This document shows positions 16,283 through 25,649 of a stretch of DNA of 64,000 nt, piece by piece. The stretch lies in NCBI GenBank assembly GCA_052379845.1, contig JBQTCF010000014.1, one strand, 5' to 3'. This DNA comes from Roseinatronobacter sp052379845. GTDB taxonomy: Bacteria; Pseudomonadota; Alphaproteobacteria; Rhodobacterales; Rhodobacteraceae. The notes under the pieces were generated by a model. That model saw only the letters and a list, made by a program, of their open reading frames with translations. It was not told where the DNA came from and did no database searches. Position numbers and translations under genes: made by a program. Each line of letters opens with the position of its first letter. The first letter of the stretch is position 1.

Positions 16283-19200
16283 ATGAAAACGAATTTCGCT
16301 CTTGGCATTACGCAGTCCGGTGTCACCTTGTGGCAGCGGGGTGAACGTGGTTGGTTACGCGTCGGTGCGGTTGCACTGGATCACCCGGATATGGACACCG
16401 CTGTGGCGGATCTTGTGAAAACCGCGAAATCGCTGGTTTCCGACACCGTGCTGACCCAGCTTGTCATTCCAGAAGATCAGGTGCTTTACACCCGGATCAC
16501 GGCCCCCGGTCCGGGTGTGGATGCGCAGCGCAGCCAGATTCGCAAAGCCCTTGAAGGGCGCACGCCGTTTCCAGTGGAAGAACTGGATTTCGACTGGACA
16601 GGCGCAGGGCCGGATGTGGATGTGGCTGTTGTCGCCCGCGAAACCCTGATCGAAGCCGAAGATTTCGCCAAGAAGCACGGGTTGAACCCTGCCTGTTTTG
16701 TGGCGGCCCCTGTCGGGGGGGCGTTCAACCACGCCCCGTTCTTCGGTCACAGCCGTATTTTACGCGCCCTTCTGGGCGACCCCGCCACACTGACCCGCGA
16801 CCGGGAAATCCTGCGCGAAACGGGCGCTGTGCCCCCCCCCGCCCCGGTTGCGCAGCCCGCAAAACCGGCCAAAGCTGACGCGCCCGCGCCCAATGTGCCC
16901 GCCGACAGTGCCAGCGCGGCCAGCCAGTCCCCAAAACCCGCTCAGGCACCGCAAGACGCGGTAGCGCCGCGCAAAACCGCCAAGCCGGATGTGACCCCCA
17001 CCCCCGCCCCCGTGGCAACGCCAAAAGCCAAAACAGACACCAAAACCCGCCAAGACACGCTTATTGACGCAGAACCAAAATCCACCAAAACCGCCACGGT
17101 CGGGCCTGCCATGTCCCCCATCGCGGATGTGCCTGTTCCTACGGCCCCTGTCGCGCCCAAAAACGGGCCAGAGCAGGTGTCCATCGGGTTCAAAAGCCGC
17201 CGCACCCCCCCGCCGCTTCAGGATGCAATAAACGCCGCCCCCCCCGCCGCCCCCCTCGCTACAAAGGACGCCAAAACGCTAAGCGCGCAAAAGCAAAAGC
17301 TGGCGGAACTGGGACTTGCCGCGCGCAGCGCGCCTGCCGCCGTCACAAACAGGCTTGGCGAAGGGTTCCGCAGCAAATATGCCAGCGCCAATGCGCGCAT
17401 TTCCGAAAGCATGGGGCAATTACGCGCGCGGCTGCAATCAGCAACCAAAAAAACGCCGCCATCCCCTGTGCCGGATGCCGCTGCCTTGCGCGCCGACACC
17501 CCGAACACTGGCGCAACCCCACCAGCTGGCGCGGTTGCGCCCGCCCGCGGTGCGGCCCAACCGACAACCACGCGGGCGGCAAGCCCCGCCAAGGCGCCCA
17601 AACCCGCAACGCCAAAGGATGAAACGCCCCCCACCGCAGCGCCCGCCGCCAAGACCGCGCTGGCCGGGGCGATTGCATGGCCCAAAGCCGCAGACAACGC
17701 CGCACCCGCGCGAAAAACCCCGCTGGAAACGCTGCGTAGCCTTGGCCAGAACGCCGCCGCTGGCACCGCGAAAAGCACAGACCCCGAAGCGGAACGGCTG
17801 ACGGTTTTCGGGGCGCGCGGGAATTCCGCAGGCCCGGGTCAGGTGTCATCCGGACAGGGCACATGGGCGCTGATTGGCGGTGGTGTGCTGATGATTGCGG
17901 TGGCAGCCGGAATATACGCGTTTTACTTCGCCCGTCCTTCCCCCTTGGACGCGCCTGTGACGCTGGCCCCCCCCCCCGAAGCCGCCTTGGACACGCCTGA
18001 AACATTATCCGATGACCTGATCACCACCGATGCTGATGACATCGAAGCTGCGCTTGGCCTTGAGGATGTGGCGCAACGCGGTCCGGCTGCCGACACGTCC
18101 GTGATGAATGAAGGTGCCCCAACCGAAAGCCCGGGTGACACCGCCGTTGACGCCGATCAGGGCAGCGCCCCCACCCCGGAGCGCGAGCAAGGCCGCATTG
18201 CCGGGCTGCGGTCGCCTGCGTTGATCATGCCGCAGGACCTTTCGCCCTTGCCTGAACGTCCTGCAACGCCCGACCCGTTCGGCACAGTGCCCCTGCCGCC
18301 CTTGCGCAGCGAACTGGCGCAGAGCGACGCCCCGGCACCCGTTCAGGGTGATCCTGCCACCAATGACGGCGCCCAAAGCGCCTTGCCCACGGGCGAGGAT
18401 GCGCTGGAAATTGACGTCACCCAAGGGCGTCCCGGCACGGCCCCACCCGAAAAACCCGTGCGGTTCACCTTGCCGGAACCCCCCGCGCAGGCCCCGGCGG
18501 ACGCCCCTGACCCCGACGCAAATACCGCGGACATGCCTGCCCGCCAAAGTTCTGCCGCCGCAAGCACCTTCGCACCATCCCCCGATATTGTCCCGCCCAA
18601 CGCCCGCCCCGATGAACGTGACCTGCAAATTGGCGTCACGCCCGGCAGACCGCCCGTTGTGCCCCCTGCGCGCCCCGAAGGCTTGGCCCCACAAAGCGAT
18701 CAATCGCAAGATCAGGGACTGCCTGCCGAGGGGCAGACCCAACAGGCGGCAGCCCCCGCCGCATCTGCTGGCGGGCTTGCCCTGACGGCCCTGCGCCCTG
18801 CAAGCCGCCCCAGTGACCTGACGGCGCGTGCGGGCCGAACGCAGGACGCTGCGGCAGCGCAAATTCAGAACACCACGCCACAGGCTGTTGCCGCATCCTT
18901 GCGCCCCTCAGACCGGCCCAGCAAATTCGCCTCTACGGTGCAGCGCGCGCTAAGTGCATCGACTGCGGCTGCGCCAGCATCCACAGCAGGCAGTGGCGCG
19001 CAGCGACAAGACCCCGTGCAAACGGCAAGCGCTGCGGCAATGCCGCGCATTCCCACATCAACCTCTGTATCGCGCGAAGCGACGCAGGCGCGCGCCATCA
19101 ACCTGCGGCAAGTCAACCTGATTGGTGTCATGGGCACCGCATCAAACCGGCGCGCGCTGGTGCGGCTGTCCAATGGACGTGTCATGACCGTGCGCGTGGG

Positions 19201-19297
19201 CGAAAGCCTTGATGGCGGACAGGTCACGGCGATTGGTGAAACCGAATTGCGCTATAACCGGCGGGGTCGTGATGTTGTGTTGCGCATTGCATCCTGA
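16283..19297 (+). CDS. Large Pro/Ala-rich membrane protein with PilM/GspL-like N-terminus and PilP-like C-terminus
   Basis: 1004 residues. The N-terminal 150 or so (FALGITQSGVTLWQRG...PFPVEELDFDW) resemble the actin-like fold of PilM/GspL-type proteins. A long Pro/Ala/Lys-rich disordered segment follows, then one transmembrane helix (about 527-550) and a second disordered region rich in Pro, Asp and Ala. The final 65 residues (from 939) form the PilP-like domain shared with the 185-residue protein at 2459-3016. The layout suggests cytoplasmic domain, inner-membrane anchor and periplasmic reach to the outer membrane. No pilin or secretin is nearby. I know of no experimental role; a trans-envelope assembly factor is an inference. 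Confidence 0.6.
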   Translation: MKTNFALGITQSGVTLWQRGERGWLRVGAVALDHPDMDTAVADLVKTAKSLVSDTVLTQLVIPEDQVLYTRITAPGPGVDAQRSQIRKALEGRTPFPVEELDFDWTGAGPDVDVAVVARETLIEAEDFAKKHGLNPACFVAAPVGGAFNHAPFFGHSRILRALLGDPATLTRDREILRETGAVPPPAPVAQPAKPAKADAPAPNVPADSASAASQSPKPAQAPQDAVAPRKTAKPDVTPTPAPVATPKAKTDTKTRQDTLIDAEPKSTKTATVGPAMSPIADVPVPTAPVAPKNGPEQVSIGFKSRRTPPPLQDAINAAPPAAPLATKDAKTLSAQKQKLAELGLAARSAPAAVTNRLGEGFRSKYASANARISESMGQLRARLQSATKKTPPSPVPDAAALRADTPNTGATPPAGAVAPARGAAQPTTTRAASPAKAPKPATPKDETPPTAAPAAKTALAGAIAWPKAADNAAPARKTPLETLRSLGQNAAAGTAKSTDPEAERLTVFGARGNSAGPGQVSSGQGTWALIGGGVLMIAVAAGIYAFYFARPSPLDAPVTLAPPPEAALDTPETLSDDLITTDADDIEAALGLEDVAQRGPAADTSVMNEGAPTESPGDTAVDADQGSAPTPEREQGRIAGLRSPALIMPQDLSPLPERPATPDPFGTVPLPPLRSELAQSDAPAPVQGDPATNDGAQSALPTGEDALEIDVTQGRPGTAPPEKPVRFTLPEPPAQAPADAPDPDANTADMPARQSSAAASTFAPSPDIVPPNARPDERDLQIGVTPGRPPVVPPARPEGLAPQSDQSQDQGLPAEGQTQQAAAPAASAGGLALTALRPASRPSDLTARAGRTQDAAAAQIQNTTPQAVAASLRPSDRPSKFASTVQRALSASTAAAPASTAGSGAQRQDPVQTASAAAMPRIPTSTSVSREATQARAINLRQVNLIGVMGTASNRRALVRLSNGRVMTVRVGESLDGGQVTAIGETELRYNRRGRDVVLRIAS

Positions 19298-19363
19298 CCC
19301 GGCCCGCGTGATAACAACCCCCAACAGCGTCCTGCGCGCGATTGCGCCTGAACACAGGAAAGA

Positions 19364-19966
19364 ATGATGTCCGAAAAGCAGGTTTCGCCCGCCATCAAGC
19401 TGGTGTTGGAATTTGGCCCGGTTTTTGCGTTTTTTGTGGGGTATATTGCCACACGCGGGCAAAGCTACATGATTGGCGGCACGGAATATGACGCCTTCAT
19501 CCTGATGACTGCCGCCTTCATTCCGGTGATGGGAATTGCCACATTCGCCTTATGGAAGCTGTCGGGCCGCCTAAGCCGGTTGCAGCTTGTAACGCTGGTC
19601 ATGGTGGTGGTGTTTGGCGGGCTGACGGTCTGGCTGAATGATGAGCGTTTCTTCAAGATGAAACCCACCGCCGTGTATTCCATATTCGCCATTCTACTGG
19701 GCATTGGTCTGGCGCGGGGCCAAAGCTGGCTGCAACTGGTCATGGAAGGGGCGCTGCCGCTGACGCATGACGGCTGGATTGTGTTGACCAAACGTCTGGC
19801 CATCATGTTTGCCGCGATGGCCCTGGCCAATGAACTGGTCTGGCGCAGCATGTCCACAGATGCGTGGGTCAATTTCCGCACCTTCGTTCTGCCGTTCGCG
19901 CTGTTTGTGTTTTTCATGGCGCAAGCAAAACTGTTTGAACGCTACAAGCCCGCGCCCGACAAATAG
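19364..19966 (+). CDS. yciB: Inner membrane-spanning protein YciB (septation protein A family)
   Basis: 200-residue protein with about five membrane helices. Family motifs visible: KLVLEFGPVFAFFVGYIAT, WLNDERFFKMKPT and ANELVWRSMSTDAWVNF. YciB/IspA proteins affect envelope integrity and cell division; the exact activity is unresolved. A tandem ATG is present at the start. The gene is followed immediately by a symmetrical hairpin and then by a convergent GST gene. Confidence 0.92.
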   Translation: MMSEKQVSPAIKLVLEFGPVFAFFVGYIATRGQSYMIGGTEYDAFILMTAAFIPVMGIATFALWKLSGRLSRLQLVTLVMVVVFGGLTVWLNDERFFKMKPTAVYSIFAILLGIGLARGQSWLQLVMEGALPLTHDGWIVLTKRLAIMFAAMALANELVWRSMSTDAWVNFRTFVLPFALFVFFMAQAKLFERYKPAPDK

Positions 19967-19989
19967 CCTGCAGGAGCGCCCCTGCAGGC
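19966..19989. terminator. Bidirectional hairpin between yciB and the GST gene
   Basis: Perfect 9-base-pair stem GCCTGCAGG/CCTGCAGGC with a 6-base loop that begins on the last base of the yciB stop and lies before the convergent gene end at 20025. No U-tract on either strand, so efficiency is uncertain. Confidence 0.55.
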
Positions 19990-20024
19990 CCGACCAAGGG
20001 GTGGCCGGGCCGCAGGTCTACAGA

Positions 20025-20726
20025 TCAGTCACGCTTGCCGAACAGAACCTTCTGCGCATCGCGGTCTTTTTGCAGGTTGGCACGGTGTTCTTCGCCAAGT
20101 GCGCGGCCCTTCACAACAGCAGGGCGGGTTCCGACAGCATCCAGCCAGCGGGCCAGATGGGGCTTGTCCGACAGGTCTTGTTCCTGACCTTCCCACAGCG
20201 TGGCCCATGGCCAGATCGCCATATCCGCGATGGAATAATAGCTGCCCGCGACATAGGCGTTTTCGGCCAGTTGCCGGTCCAGCACCCCATACAGGCGCGT
20301 CACTTCATTGCGGTAGCGGTCCTTGGCATAGGGCAAATCCTGCGCCGGTTCCAGCGCGGGCGCGTATTTCAGGAAATGATGCGCCTGCCCGGCCATTGGC
20401 CCCACGCCGCCCATTTGCCACATCAGCCATTGGTCCACGGCCACGCGGTCGCGTTCGCTATCGCCGTAAAACTGGCCGGTTTTGCGCGCCAGATACTGCA
20501 AAATCGCGCCCGATTCAAAGATTGAGATCGGTGCGCCATCCGGCCCGTCAGGGTCCACAATCGCAGGCATGCGGTTATTGGGCGCGATTTTCAGGAAATC
20601 CGGCTTGAACTGGTCGCCCGCGCCAATATTGACGAAATGGACATCATAGGGCAGGCCCATTTCTTCCAAGGCGATGGAAATCTTCCAGCCATTGGGGGTG
20701 GGCCAATAATGCAAATCGATGCTCAT
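20025..20726 (-). CDS. Glutathione S-transferase, YfcG/YghU (Nu)-like
   Basis: 233-residue GST with N-terminal thioredoxin fold (YWPTPNGWKISIALEEMGLPYDV), cis-Pro region NNRMPAIVDP and glutathione-contacting ISIFESGAILQYLA. The TPNGWK motif at the active site and the extended C-terminus match Nu-class enzymes, which show disulfide-bond reductase activity with glutathione. Start at 20726 with AGGAG six bases upstream; an ATG five codons earlier lacks a good site. Monocistronic on the minus strand. Confidence 0.87.
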   Translation of the reverse strand: MSIDLHYWPTPNGWKISIALEEMGLPYDVHFVNIGAGDQFKPDFLKIAPNNRMPAIVDPDGPDGAPISIFESGAILQYLARKTGQFYGDSERDRVAVDQWLMWQMGGVGPMAGQAHHFLKYAPALEPAQDLPYAKDRYRNEVTRLYGVLDRQLAENAYVAGSYYSIADMAIWPWATLWEGQEQDLSDKPHLARWLDAVGTRPAVVKGRALGEEHRANLQKDRDAQKVLFGKRD

Positions 20727-20796
20727 GTATGCTCCTGTCATAAGTCATTGCTGCACAAGCTAAGCATTTCACGCCAAATGCCAAGCGCCAAACGTG

Positions 20797-20820
20797 AAAA
20801 AGGGGGCGCGCACGCCCCCC
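20797..20820 (-). terminator. Intrinsic terminator of the cox-type operon
   Basis: On the minus strand, GGGGGCG and CGCCCCC form a 7-base-pair stem with a 4-base loop, followed directly by TTTTT. It lies 28 bases beyond the medium-subunit stop and closes the operon. Confidence 0.85.
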
Positions 20821-20847
20821 TTCATTTTCGCACAGATCACGCAGTGG

Positions 20848-21636
20848 TCAGCCAGCGGCCATAACCGCGCGGCGGGTCATCACACCCACCAGATGCGCGC
20901 GATAGTCAGGGCTGCCGTGCAAATCGGCAATCATGTCATCTGCGGGGCAGGACAGGCCCGACACCGCATCAGGTGTGAAGCTGGACGACAGCGCCGCTTC
21001 CGCTTCGGCCCAGCGGAACACCCCGTTCTCAGACGCACCCGTTACGGCGACGCGCACGCCCGACGCATATTTCGCCACAAACACCCCCGTCAGCGCGAAG
21101 CGCGACGCCGGTTGCAGGAATTTCGCATAGGCCGAGGCTTGCGGGATGGGAAAGCGCACAGCAGTGATGATTTCGCCTTCTTCAAGGGCGGTGGTGAACA
21201 TGCCCTGAAAATAGTCATCCGCCGCAATTTCGCGGGTGTTGGTGATGATGGTTGCCCCCGTTCCCAAAGCCGCCGCCGGATAACACGCTGACGGGTCATT
21301 ATTGGCCAGACTGCCGCCGATGGTGCCCCGGTTGCGCACAGCCGGGTCGCCAATCTGGCCCGCCAGCGCCGCCAGGCCCGGAAAATCCGCCGCCGCCTGT
21401 TCGGCGACAGTCGCATGTGTGGTGGCCGCGCCGATGGTCAGGCTGTCGCCATCGCGCGCCACCCCCTTCAGTTCGGCAATCCCCGTCAGGCTGACCAGTG
21501 TTTCGGGCGCGTTCAACCGGGCCTTCATGGACGGAATCAGCGTTTGCCCCCCCGACAGGGGTTGTGCGTCTTCATTGGCCAGCGCGGCAACCGCTTCGGC
21601 CACACTCGACGGTTTGACCAGTTCGAAATTATACAT
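20848..21636 (-). CDS. Aerobic CO dehydrogenase-like medium (FAD) subunit
   Basis: 262-residue FAD-binding subunit of the molybdenum hydroxylase family (xanthine oxidase/CODH class). FAD motifs PLSGGQTLIP (27-36) and TIGGSLANNDPS (105-116) are in place. It passes electrons from the FeS subunit to an acceptor such as quinone. It is the third gene of the S-L-M operon, 14 bases after the large subunit, with a GGGAG ribosome site. Because the large subunit is form II-like, CO may not be the substrate. Confidence 0.9.
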   Translation of the reverse strand: MYNFELVKPSSVAEAVAALANEDAQPLSGGQTLIPSMKARLNAPETLVSLTGIAELKGVARDGDSLTIGAATTHATVAEQAAADFPGLAALAGQIGDPAVRNRGTIGGSLANNDPSACYPAAALGTGATIITNTREIAADDYFQGMFTTALEEGEIITAVRFPIPQASAYAKFLQPASRFALTGVFVAKYASGVRVAVTGASENGVFRWAEAEAALSSSFTPDAVSGLSCPADDMIADLHGSPDYRAHLVGVMTRRAVMAAG

Positions 21637-21649
21637 GGCTTATGCTCCC

Positions 21650-24022
21650 TTAGCCGTTGATCGCTGCCCAGACGCGCGCGGGCGTCAGCGGCATGTCAAT
21701 ATGGGTGACATGGGTATGGCCTGCGCGGTGCAGGGCATCAATGGCTGCATTGACCACCGCAGGCGGTGAGCCGATGGCGCCCGCTTCGCCGCACCCTTTT
21801 ACGCCCAGCGGGTTATGCGTGCACGGTGTGATGCAACTATGGTCCACAGTGAAGCCCCGCACATCATCGGCGCGCGGCATGGCGTAATCCATGAAACTGC
21901 CCGACAGCAATTGCCCCTGATCGTCATAGGCGCAGTTTTCCATAAGCGCCTGTCCAATCCCTTGGGCCAATCCGCCATGCACCTGCCCTTCAACAATCAT
22001 CGGGTTGACGATATTGCCGAAATCATCTGCGGCAATGAAACGCAGGATGTCGATTTTGCCAGTTTCGGGGTCCAGCTCGATCTCGCACCCGTAAGCGCCC
22101 GACGGATAGGTGAAGTTCGACGGGTCGTAGAACGCCGTTTCCTCCAGCCCCGGTTCCAGATCTTCCAGCGGGTAGTTATGGGGCACATAGGCCGCCAGTG
22201 TCACGCCTGACCAATCCACCGATTTGTCGGTGCCCGCCACGCTGAACTTGCCGTCCTTCAGCTCGATATCCTCCGGCGCGGCTTCCAGCAGATGGGCAGC
22301 GATCTTCTTGGCCTTGTCGATAATCTTGTTCGTGGCTTTCACAATGGCCGACCCGCCCACCGCAAGGCTGCGCGACCCGTAAGTGCCCATGCCCATGGGG
22401 GTGTTGGACGTGTCGCCGTGGTGAATTTCAATGCTGGTCGCATCAATCCCGATCATGTCCGCCACCACTTGCGCGAAGCTGGTTTCATGCCCCTGCCCGT
22501 GGCTGTGGCTGCCAGTATAAACGCTGATGGACCCGGTGGCATTCACCCGCACGGACGCCGATTCATAAAGCCCCGCCCGTGCGCCCAACTGGCCCACAAG
22601 GTTGGACGGTGCAATGCCGCAGGCTTCGATATAATGCGCAATGCCAAAGCCGCGCAGCTTGCCGCGTGCTTTGCTGTCTTCCGCGCGTTTGTCGAAATTG
22701 GCGTAATCCGACAATTCCAGCATCTTATCCATCGTGGCATCATAATTGCCCGTGTCATAGACCACCGCAACCGGCGTCTGATACGGGAACTGGTCAGGCT
22801 TGATGAAGTTCTTGCGCCGCAACTCAATCGGGTCCACGCCCAGTTCGCGCGCGGCCTTGTCGACCAGCCGTTCAATCTGGAAGGTGGCTTCGGGCCGCCC
22901 TGCCCCGCGATAGGCATCAACCGGCACAGTATTGGTGAACACTGCCTTGACGTTGACGTAAATCAGCGGGGTTTTGTAGTTCCCCGCCATCAGCGTGCCA
23001 TGCAGCCATGTGGGAATGGACGGCGCGAAAGTGGACAGATACGCGCCCATATTCGCATAAGTTTCGGTGCGCAGCGCGGTAAAATTATGGTCCGCATCCA
23101 GCGCCAGTTCAATCTTCGTCTTGTGGTCGCGGCCATGCGCATCAGAAATAAACGCTTCAGACCGCGAGGATGTCCATTTGACGGGCCGCTTCAGCACCTT
23201 TGCCGCATAGGTGCAAAATGCTTCTTCGGCATAGTGATAGATTTTCGAGCCAAAACCCCCGCCCACATCAGGGGCCACCACGCGCAGCTTGTGTTCGGGA
23301 ATGTTCAGCACGAATGCGCCCATCAGCAGCCGGATGACATGCGGGTTCTGGCTGGTGGTATACAGCGTATGGCTGTCATTCCACGGGTCATAATCGCCCA
23401 CAGCCACGCGCGGTTCCATCGGGTTGGCAACAAGGCGGTTATTCGTCAATTCCAGCGACACAACATGCGCGGCACTTTCAAACGCCGCATTCACCGCGTC
23501 CTTGTTTTCCTCAACAAAGCCCCAGTCATAGCACAGGTTGCTGGTCAGTTCGTCATGAACCTTGGGCGCACCTTCGGCCAGCGCGGCTTTCATGTCGACC
23601 ACGGGTTCCAGCGTTTCGATGTCAAGCTCGATGGCCTCGGCCGCATCGCGGGCCTGTTCATAGGTTTCGGCCACCACAGCCGCAATCGGGTCGCCCACAT
23701 GGCGCACCTTGCCTTCGGCCAGAATGGGGTGTTTGGGTTCCTGCATCACCTGCCCGAAACGGTCCGTCACCTGCCAGCCGCAGGGAATGCCGCCCGCGCT
23801 TTCGAAATCAGCAGCGGTAAACACCCGCAGCACACCGTCCATCCCTTCGGCGGCGCTGGTGTCAATGCCCCTGATGCGCCCATGCGCCACATCTGATCGC
23901 AGGAAATGCACGAAGCTTTGCCCACGCAGGTTGATGTCATCCGTATATTTGCCGTTCCCGGTCAGAAACCGCACATCCTCGCGCCGTTTTGTGCTGGCGC
24001 CAATGCCGTCATCTTTGGGCAT
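21650..24022 (-). CDS. Molybdenum hydroxylase large subunit, form II CoxL-like
   Basis: 790-residue subunit carrying the molybdopterin cytosine dinucleotide and active site. Form I CO dehydrogenases have AYxCSFR in the active-site loop; here residues 370-376 read AYRGAGR, the form II signature. The catalytic Glu is Glu746 in VKGCGEAGAIG. The start at 24022 has GAGGAGG just upstream, and a longer open frame upstream overlaps the small subunit. Form II enzymes have unproven or weak CO oxidation, and their natural substrates are mostly unknown. Cotranscribed with FeS and FAD subunits. Confidence 0.9.
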   Translation of the reverse strand: MPKDDGIGASTKRREDVRFLTGNGKYTDDINLRGQSFVHFLRSDVAHGRIRGIDTSAAEGMDGVLRVFTAADFESAGGIPCGWQVTDRFGQVMQEPKHPILAEGKVRHVGDPIAAVVAETYEQARDAAEAIELDIETLEPVVDMKAALAEGAPKVHDELTSNLCYDWGFVEENKDAVNAAFESAAHVVSLELTNNRLVANPMEPRVAVGDYDPWNDSHTLYTTSQNPHVIRLLMGAFVLNIPEHKLRVVAPDVGGGFGSKIYHYAEEAFCTYAAKVLKRPVKWTSSRSEAFISDAHGRDHKTKIELALDADHNFTALRTETYANMGAYLSTFAPSIPTWLHGTLMAGNYKTPLIYVNVKAVFTNTVPVDAYRGAGRPEATFQIERLVDKAARELGVDPIELRRKNFIKPDQFPYQTPVAVVYDTGNYDATMDKMLELSDYANFDKRAEDSKARGKLRGFGIAHYIEACGIAPSNLVGQLGARAGLYESASVRVNATGSISVYTGSHSHGQGHETSFAQVVADMIGIDATSIEIHHGDTSNTPMGMGTYGSRSLAVGGSAIVKATNKIIDKAKKIAAHLLEAAPEDIELKDGKFSVAGTDKSVDWSGVTLAAYVPHNYPLEDLEPGLEETAFYDPSNFTYPSGAYGCEIELDPETGKIDILRFIAADDFGNIVNPMIVEGQVHGGLAQGIGQALMENCAYDDQGQLLSGSFMDYAMPRADDVRGFTVDHSCITPCTHNPLGVKGCGEAGAIGSPPAVVNAAIDALHRAGHTHVTHIDMPLTPARVWAAING

Positions 24023-24078
24023 TTCTTCCTCCTCAAGAAATCTGGTGGCGGCGCATGCGTGACATGCACCAAATGGGT

Positions 24079-24564
24079 TTATTCGGCAGCAAGCGCGCCC
24101 GCATCCTGCCCCGATGCGGCCATCACAGCGCGCACAATGTTCTGATAGCCGGTGCAGCGGCAAATATTGCCTTCCAGATAGTGGCGCACTTCTTCTTCGG
24201 TGGGGGTGGGGTTGTCGGCCAGCAGGGCGGCTGTGGACATGACCATGCCGGGCGTGCAGAACCCGCATTGCAGCCCGTGATAATCCTGAAACGCCTGCTG
24301 GATCTTGCCCAGACTGCCGTCAGGGTTGGTCATCCCTTCAACTGTTGTCACCGCTGCCCCGTCCAGATCAGCGGCAAACGCGGTACAGGATTTCACGGCC
24401 TTGCCGTCCACCAACACCACACAGGCCCCGCATTGGCTGGTATCACAGCCCACATGCGTGCCCGTCAGGCCCAGCAAATCGCGCAGATAGCTGGACAGCA
24501 ATGTGCGCCCTTCGGTATCTGCGGACATTTGCCGGCCGTTCACTGTCATTGTTACCTTGGTCAT
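24079..24564 (-). CDS. Molybdenum hydroxylase small (2x[2Fe-2S]) subunit, CoxS-like
   Basis: 161-residue iron-sulfur subunit. The N-terminal plant-type ferredoxin cluster uses Cys40, Cys45, Cys48 and Cys60 (GCDTSQCGACVV). The second cluster uses Cys100, Cys103, Cys135 and Cys137 (QCGFCTPGM, ICRCTGY). It relays electrons from molybdenum to FAD. First gene of the operon, preceded by GGGAGGAG and the palindrome at 24616-24627. Length and order are standard. Confidence 0.95.
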   Translation of the reverse strand: MTKVTMTVNGRQMSADTEGRTLLSSYLRDLLGLTGTHVGCDTSQCGACVVLVDGKAVKSCTAFAADLDGAAVTTVEGMTNPDGSLGKIQQAFQDYHGLQCGFCTPGMVMSTAALLADNPTPTEEEVRHYLEGNICRCTGYQNIVRAVMAASGQDAGALAAE

Positions 24565-24615
24565 CTGGCTCCTCCCATTCGTAGCTGAGCGTAGTTAAAC
24601 ACGAATTATTCCCGT

Positions 24616-24627
24616 TGGCATATGCCA
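24616..24627. promoter_or_regulatory. Palindrome upstream of the cox-type operon
   Basis: Perfect 12-base palindrome TGGCATATGCCA, about 52 bases before the small-subunit ATG and just after the end of the preceding gene on that strand. Position and symmetry suit an operator or a factor-binding site for the hydroxylase operon. No regulator gene is adjacent, so this is inference. Confidence 0.4.
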
Positions 24628-24635
24628 CCTTAGGC

Positions 24636-25649
24636 TTAGTCTGGTGCAGCGTTTTCGCCATGGCGGCGCGGGCGCGGGCGGGTGGGAATTTCCTTAAGCA
24701 AACCGCCGACCCCCATGCCCATGATGTCGGCCGCACTGACATCAAGCCCGCACACAACCCGTTCCAAAACCCAATCGGCCCCGTTCAGGGCAGGGCTTTT
24801 CGCGCAACCCGGCAGGCCGATGACCGCGCGCGCCCCCAGCTGCCCGATAAACAACAGATTGCCCGGATCAACCGGCATGCCGAAATGCACCACCTGCCCG
24901 CCCGCACGGCGCAGCGCTTCGGGGGCGGTGTCGTGCAGGTCCGATGTTGCTGATCCTGTCAGGATCAGCACAATGTCGGCTTTTGCCTGTGCGATGGCCT
25001 GCGCAAGCGCGTCAATCCTGTGGGGCACCATCCCGCCATCATGCAATGCAACCCCCAGCCTGTCCAGCCGCGCCGCCGTGACCGCAAGCCCCTTCTTGCC
25101 ATCCGCCGCAGGGTCCACCCATGTCTGAATCAGACTGGCCGAGGCCAGAACCGGTGCCGCCACGCGCAACGCGCCCTGCCCCGCCACACAAGCCGCCCCC
25201 ACCGCCGCGCGCGCCACGCCATAAGCAATGATTTTCACCGTGGCGACCATGCCGCCGGGATCAAGGCGCGTGAAATCATGCAGGGTCGCGCAGGTGACGG
25301 CAGGGTCAACAGCATTCAGCGCGTCAATCTGCGGCCCCGCCACGCGCAGCACACCCGCGCCCGCAGCCACAATATTGACCCGCCCTGTGCCCACAGGTTT
25401 CAGCACCAACCCCGCCGCAACTGGATCTGGCACAAGTGCGCACGCAACCGCAAGCGCTGCCGCATCTTCATCCAGATCATCCGCATCAAGGCGCGCAACC
25501 GTTACAGTGTCCAGCCCCGCCGCCAGCAACAGGGCAATTTCATCATCGCCAAGGCAGGTGCCCTTGCGCAAACGCCCCTGTCCATGGGTTAGCGAATGCG
25601 CCAGAATGGCCCCTTTCGCCAGAGAGACCGGAACCGGGCCGAATTTCAT
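24636..25649 (-). CDS. Molybdopterin-binding protein (MoeA/MogA-like fold)
   Basis: 337 residues. The N-terminus (GAILAHSLTHGQGRLRKGTCLGDDEIALLLAAG) matches the molybdopterin-binding proteins found with aerobic CODH or xanthine dehydrogenase clusters. The C-terminal half has the MoaB/Mog nucleotide-binding motif VLILTGSATSDLHD. It probably helps insert or modify the molybdenum cofactor for the hydroxylase downstream. It overlaps the xdhC stop by 4 bases. The cofactor role is inferred from family and context. Confidence 0.75.
   Translation of the reverse strand: MKFGPVPVSLAKGAILAHSLTHGQGRLRKGTCLGDDEIALLLAAGLDTVTVARLDADDLDEDAAALAVACALVPDPVAAGLVLKPVGTGRVNIVAAGAGVLRVAGPQIDALNAVDPAVTCATLHDFTRLDPGGMVATVKIIAYGVARAAVGAACVAGQGALRVAAPVLASASLIQTWVDPAADGKKGLAVTAARLDRLGVALHDGGMVPHRIDALAQAIAQAKADIVLILTGSATSDLHDTAPEALRRAGGQVVHFGMPVDPGNLLFIGQLGARAVIGLPGCAKSPALNGADWVLERVVCGLDVSAADIMGMGVGGLLKEIPTRPRPRRHGENAAPD

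Noticed and set aside
22292..23896. 534-codon open frame antisense to the form II CoxL gene
   Set aside because: Shadow of a high-GC gene. The opposite frame has all cofactor and active-site motifs, while this one has no recognisable domain.
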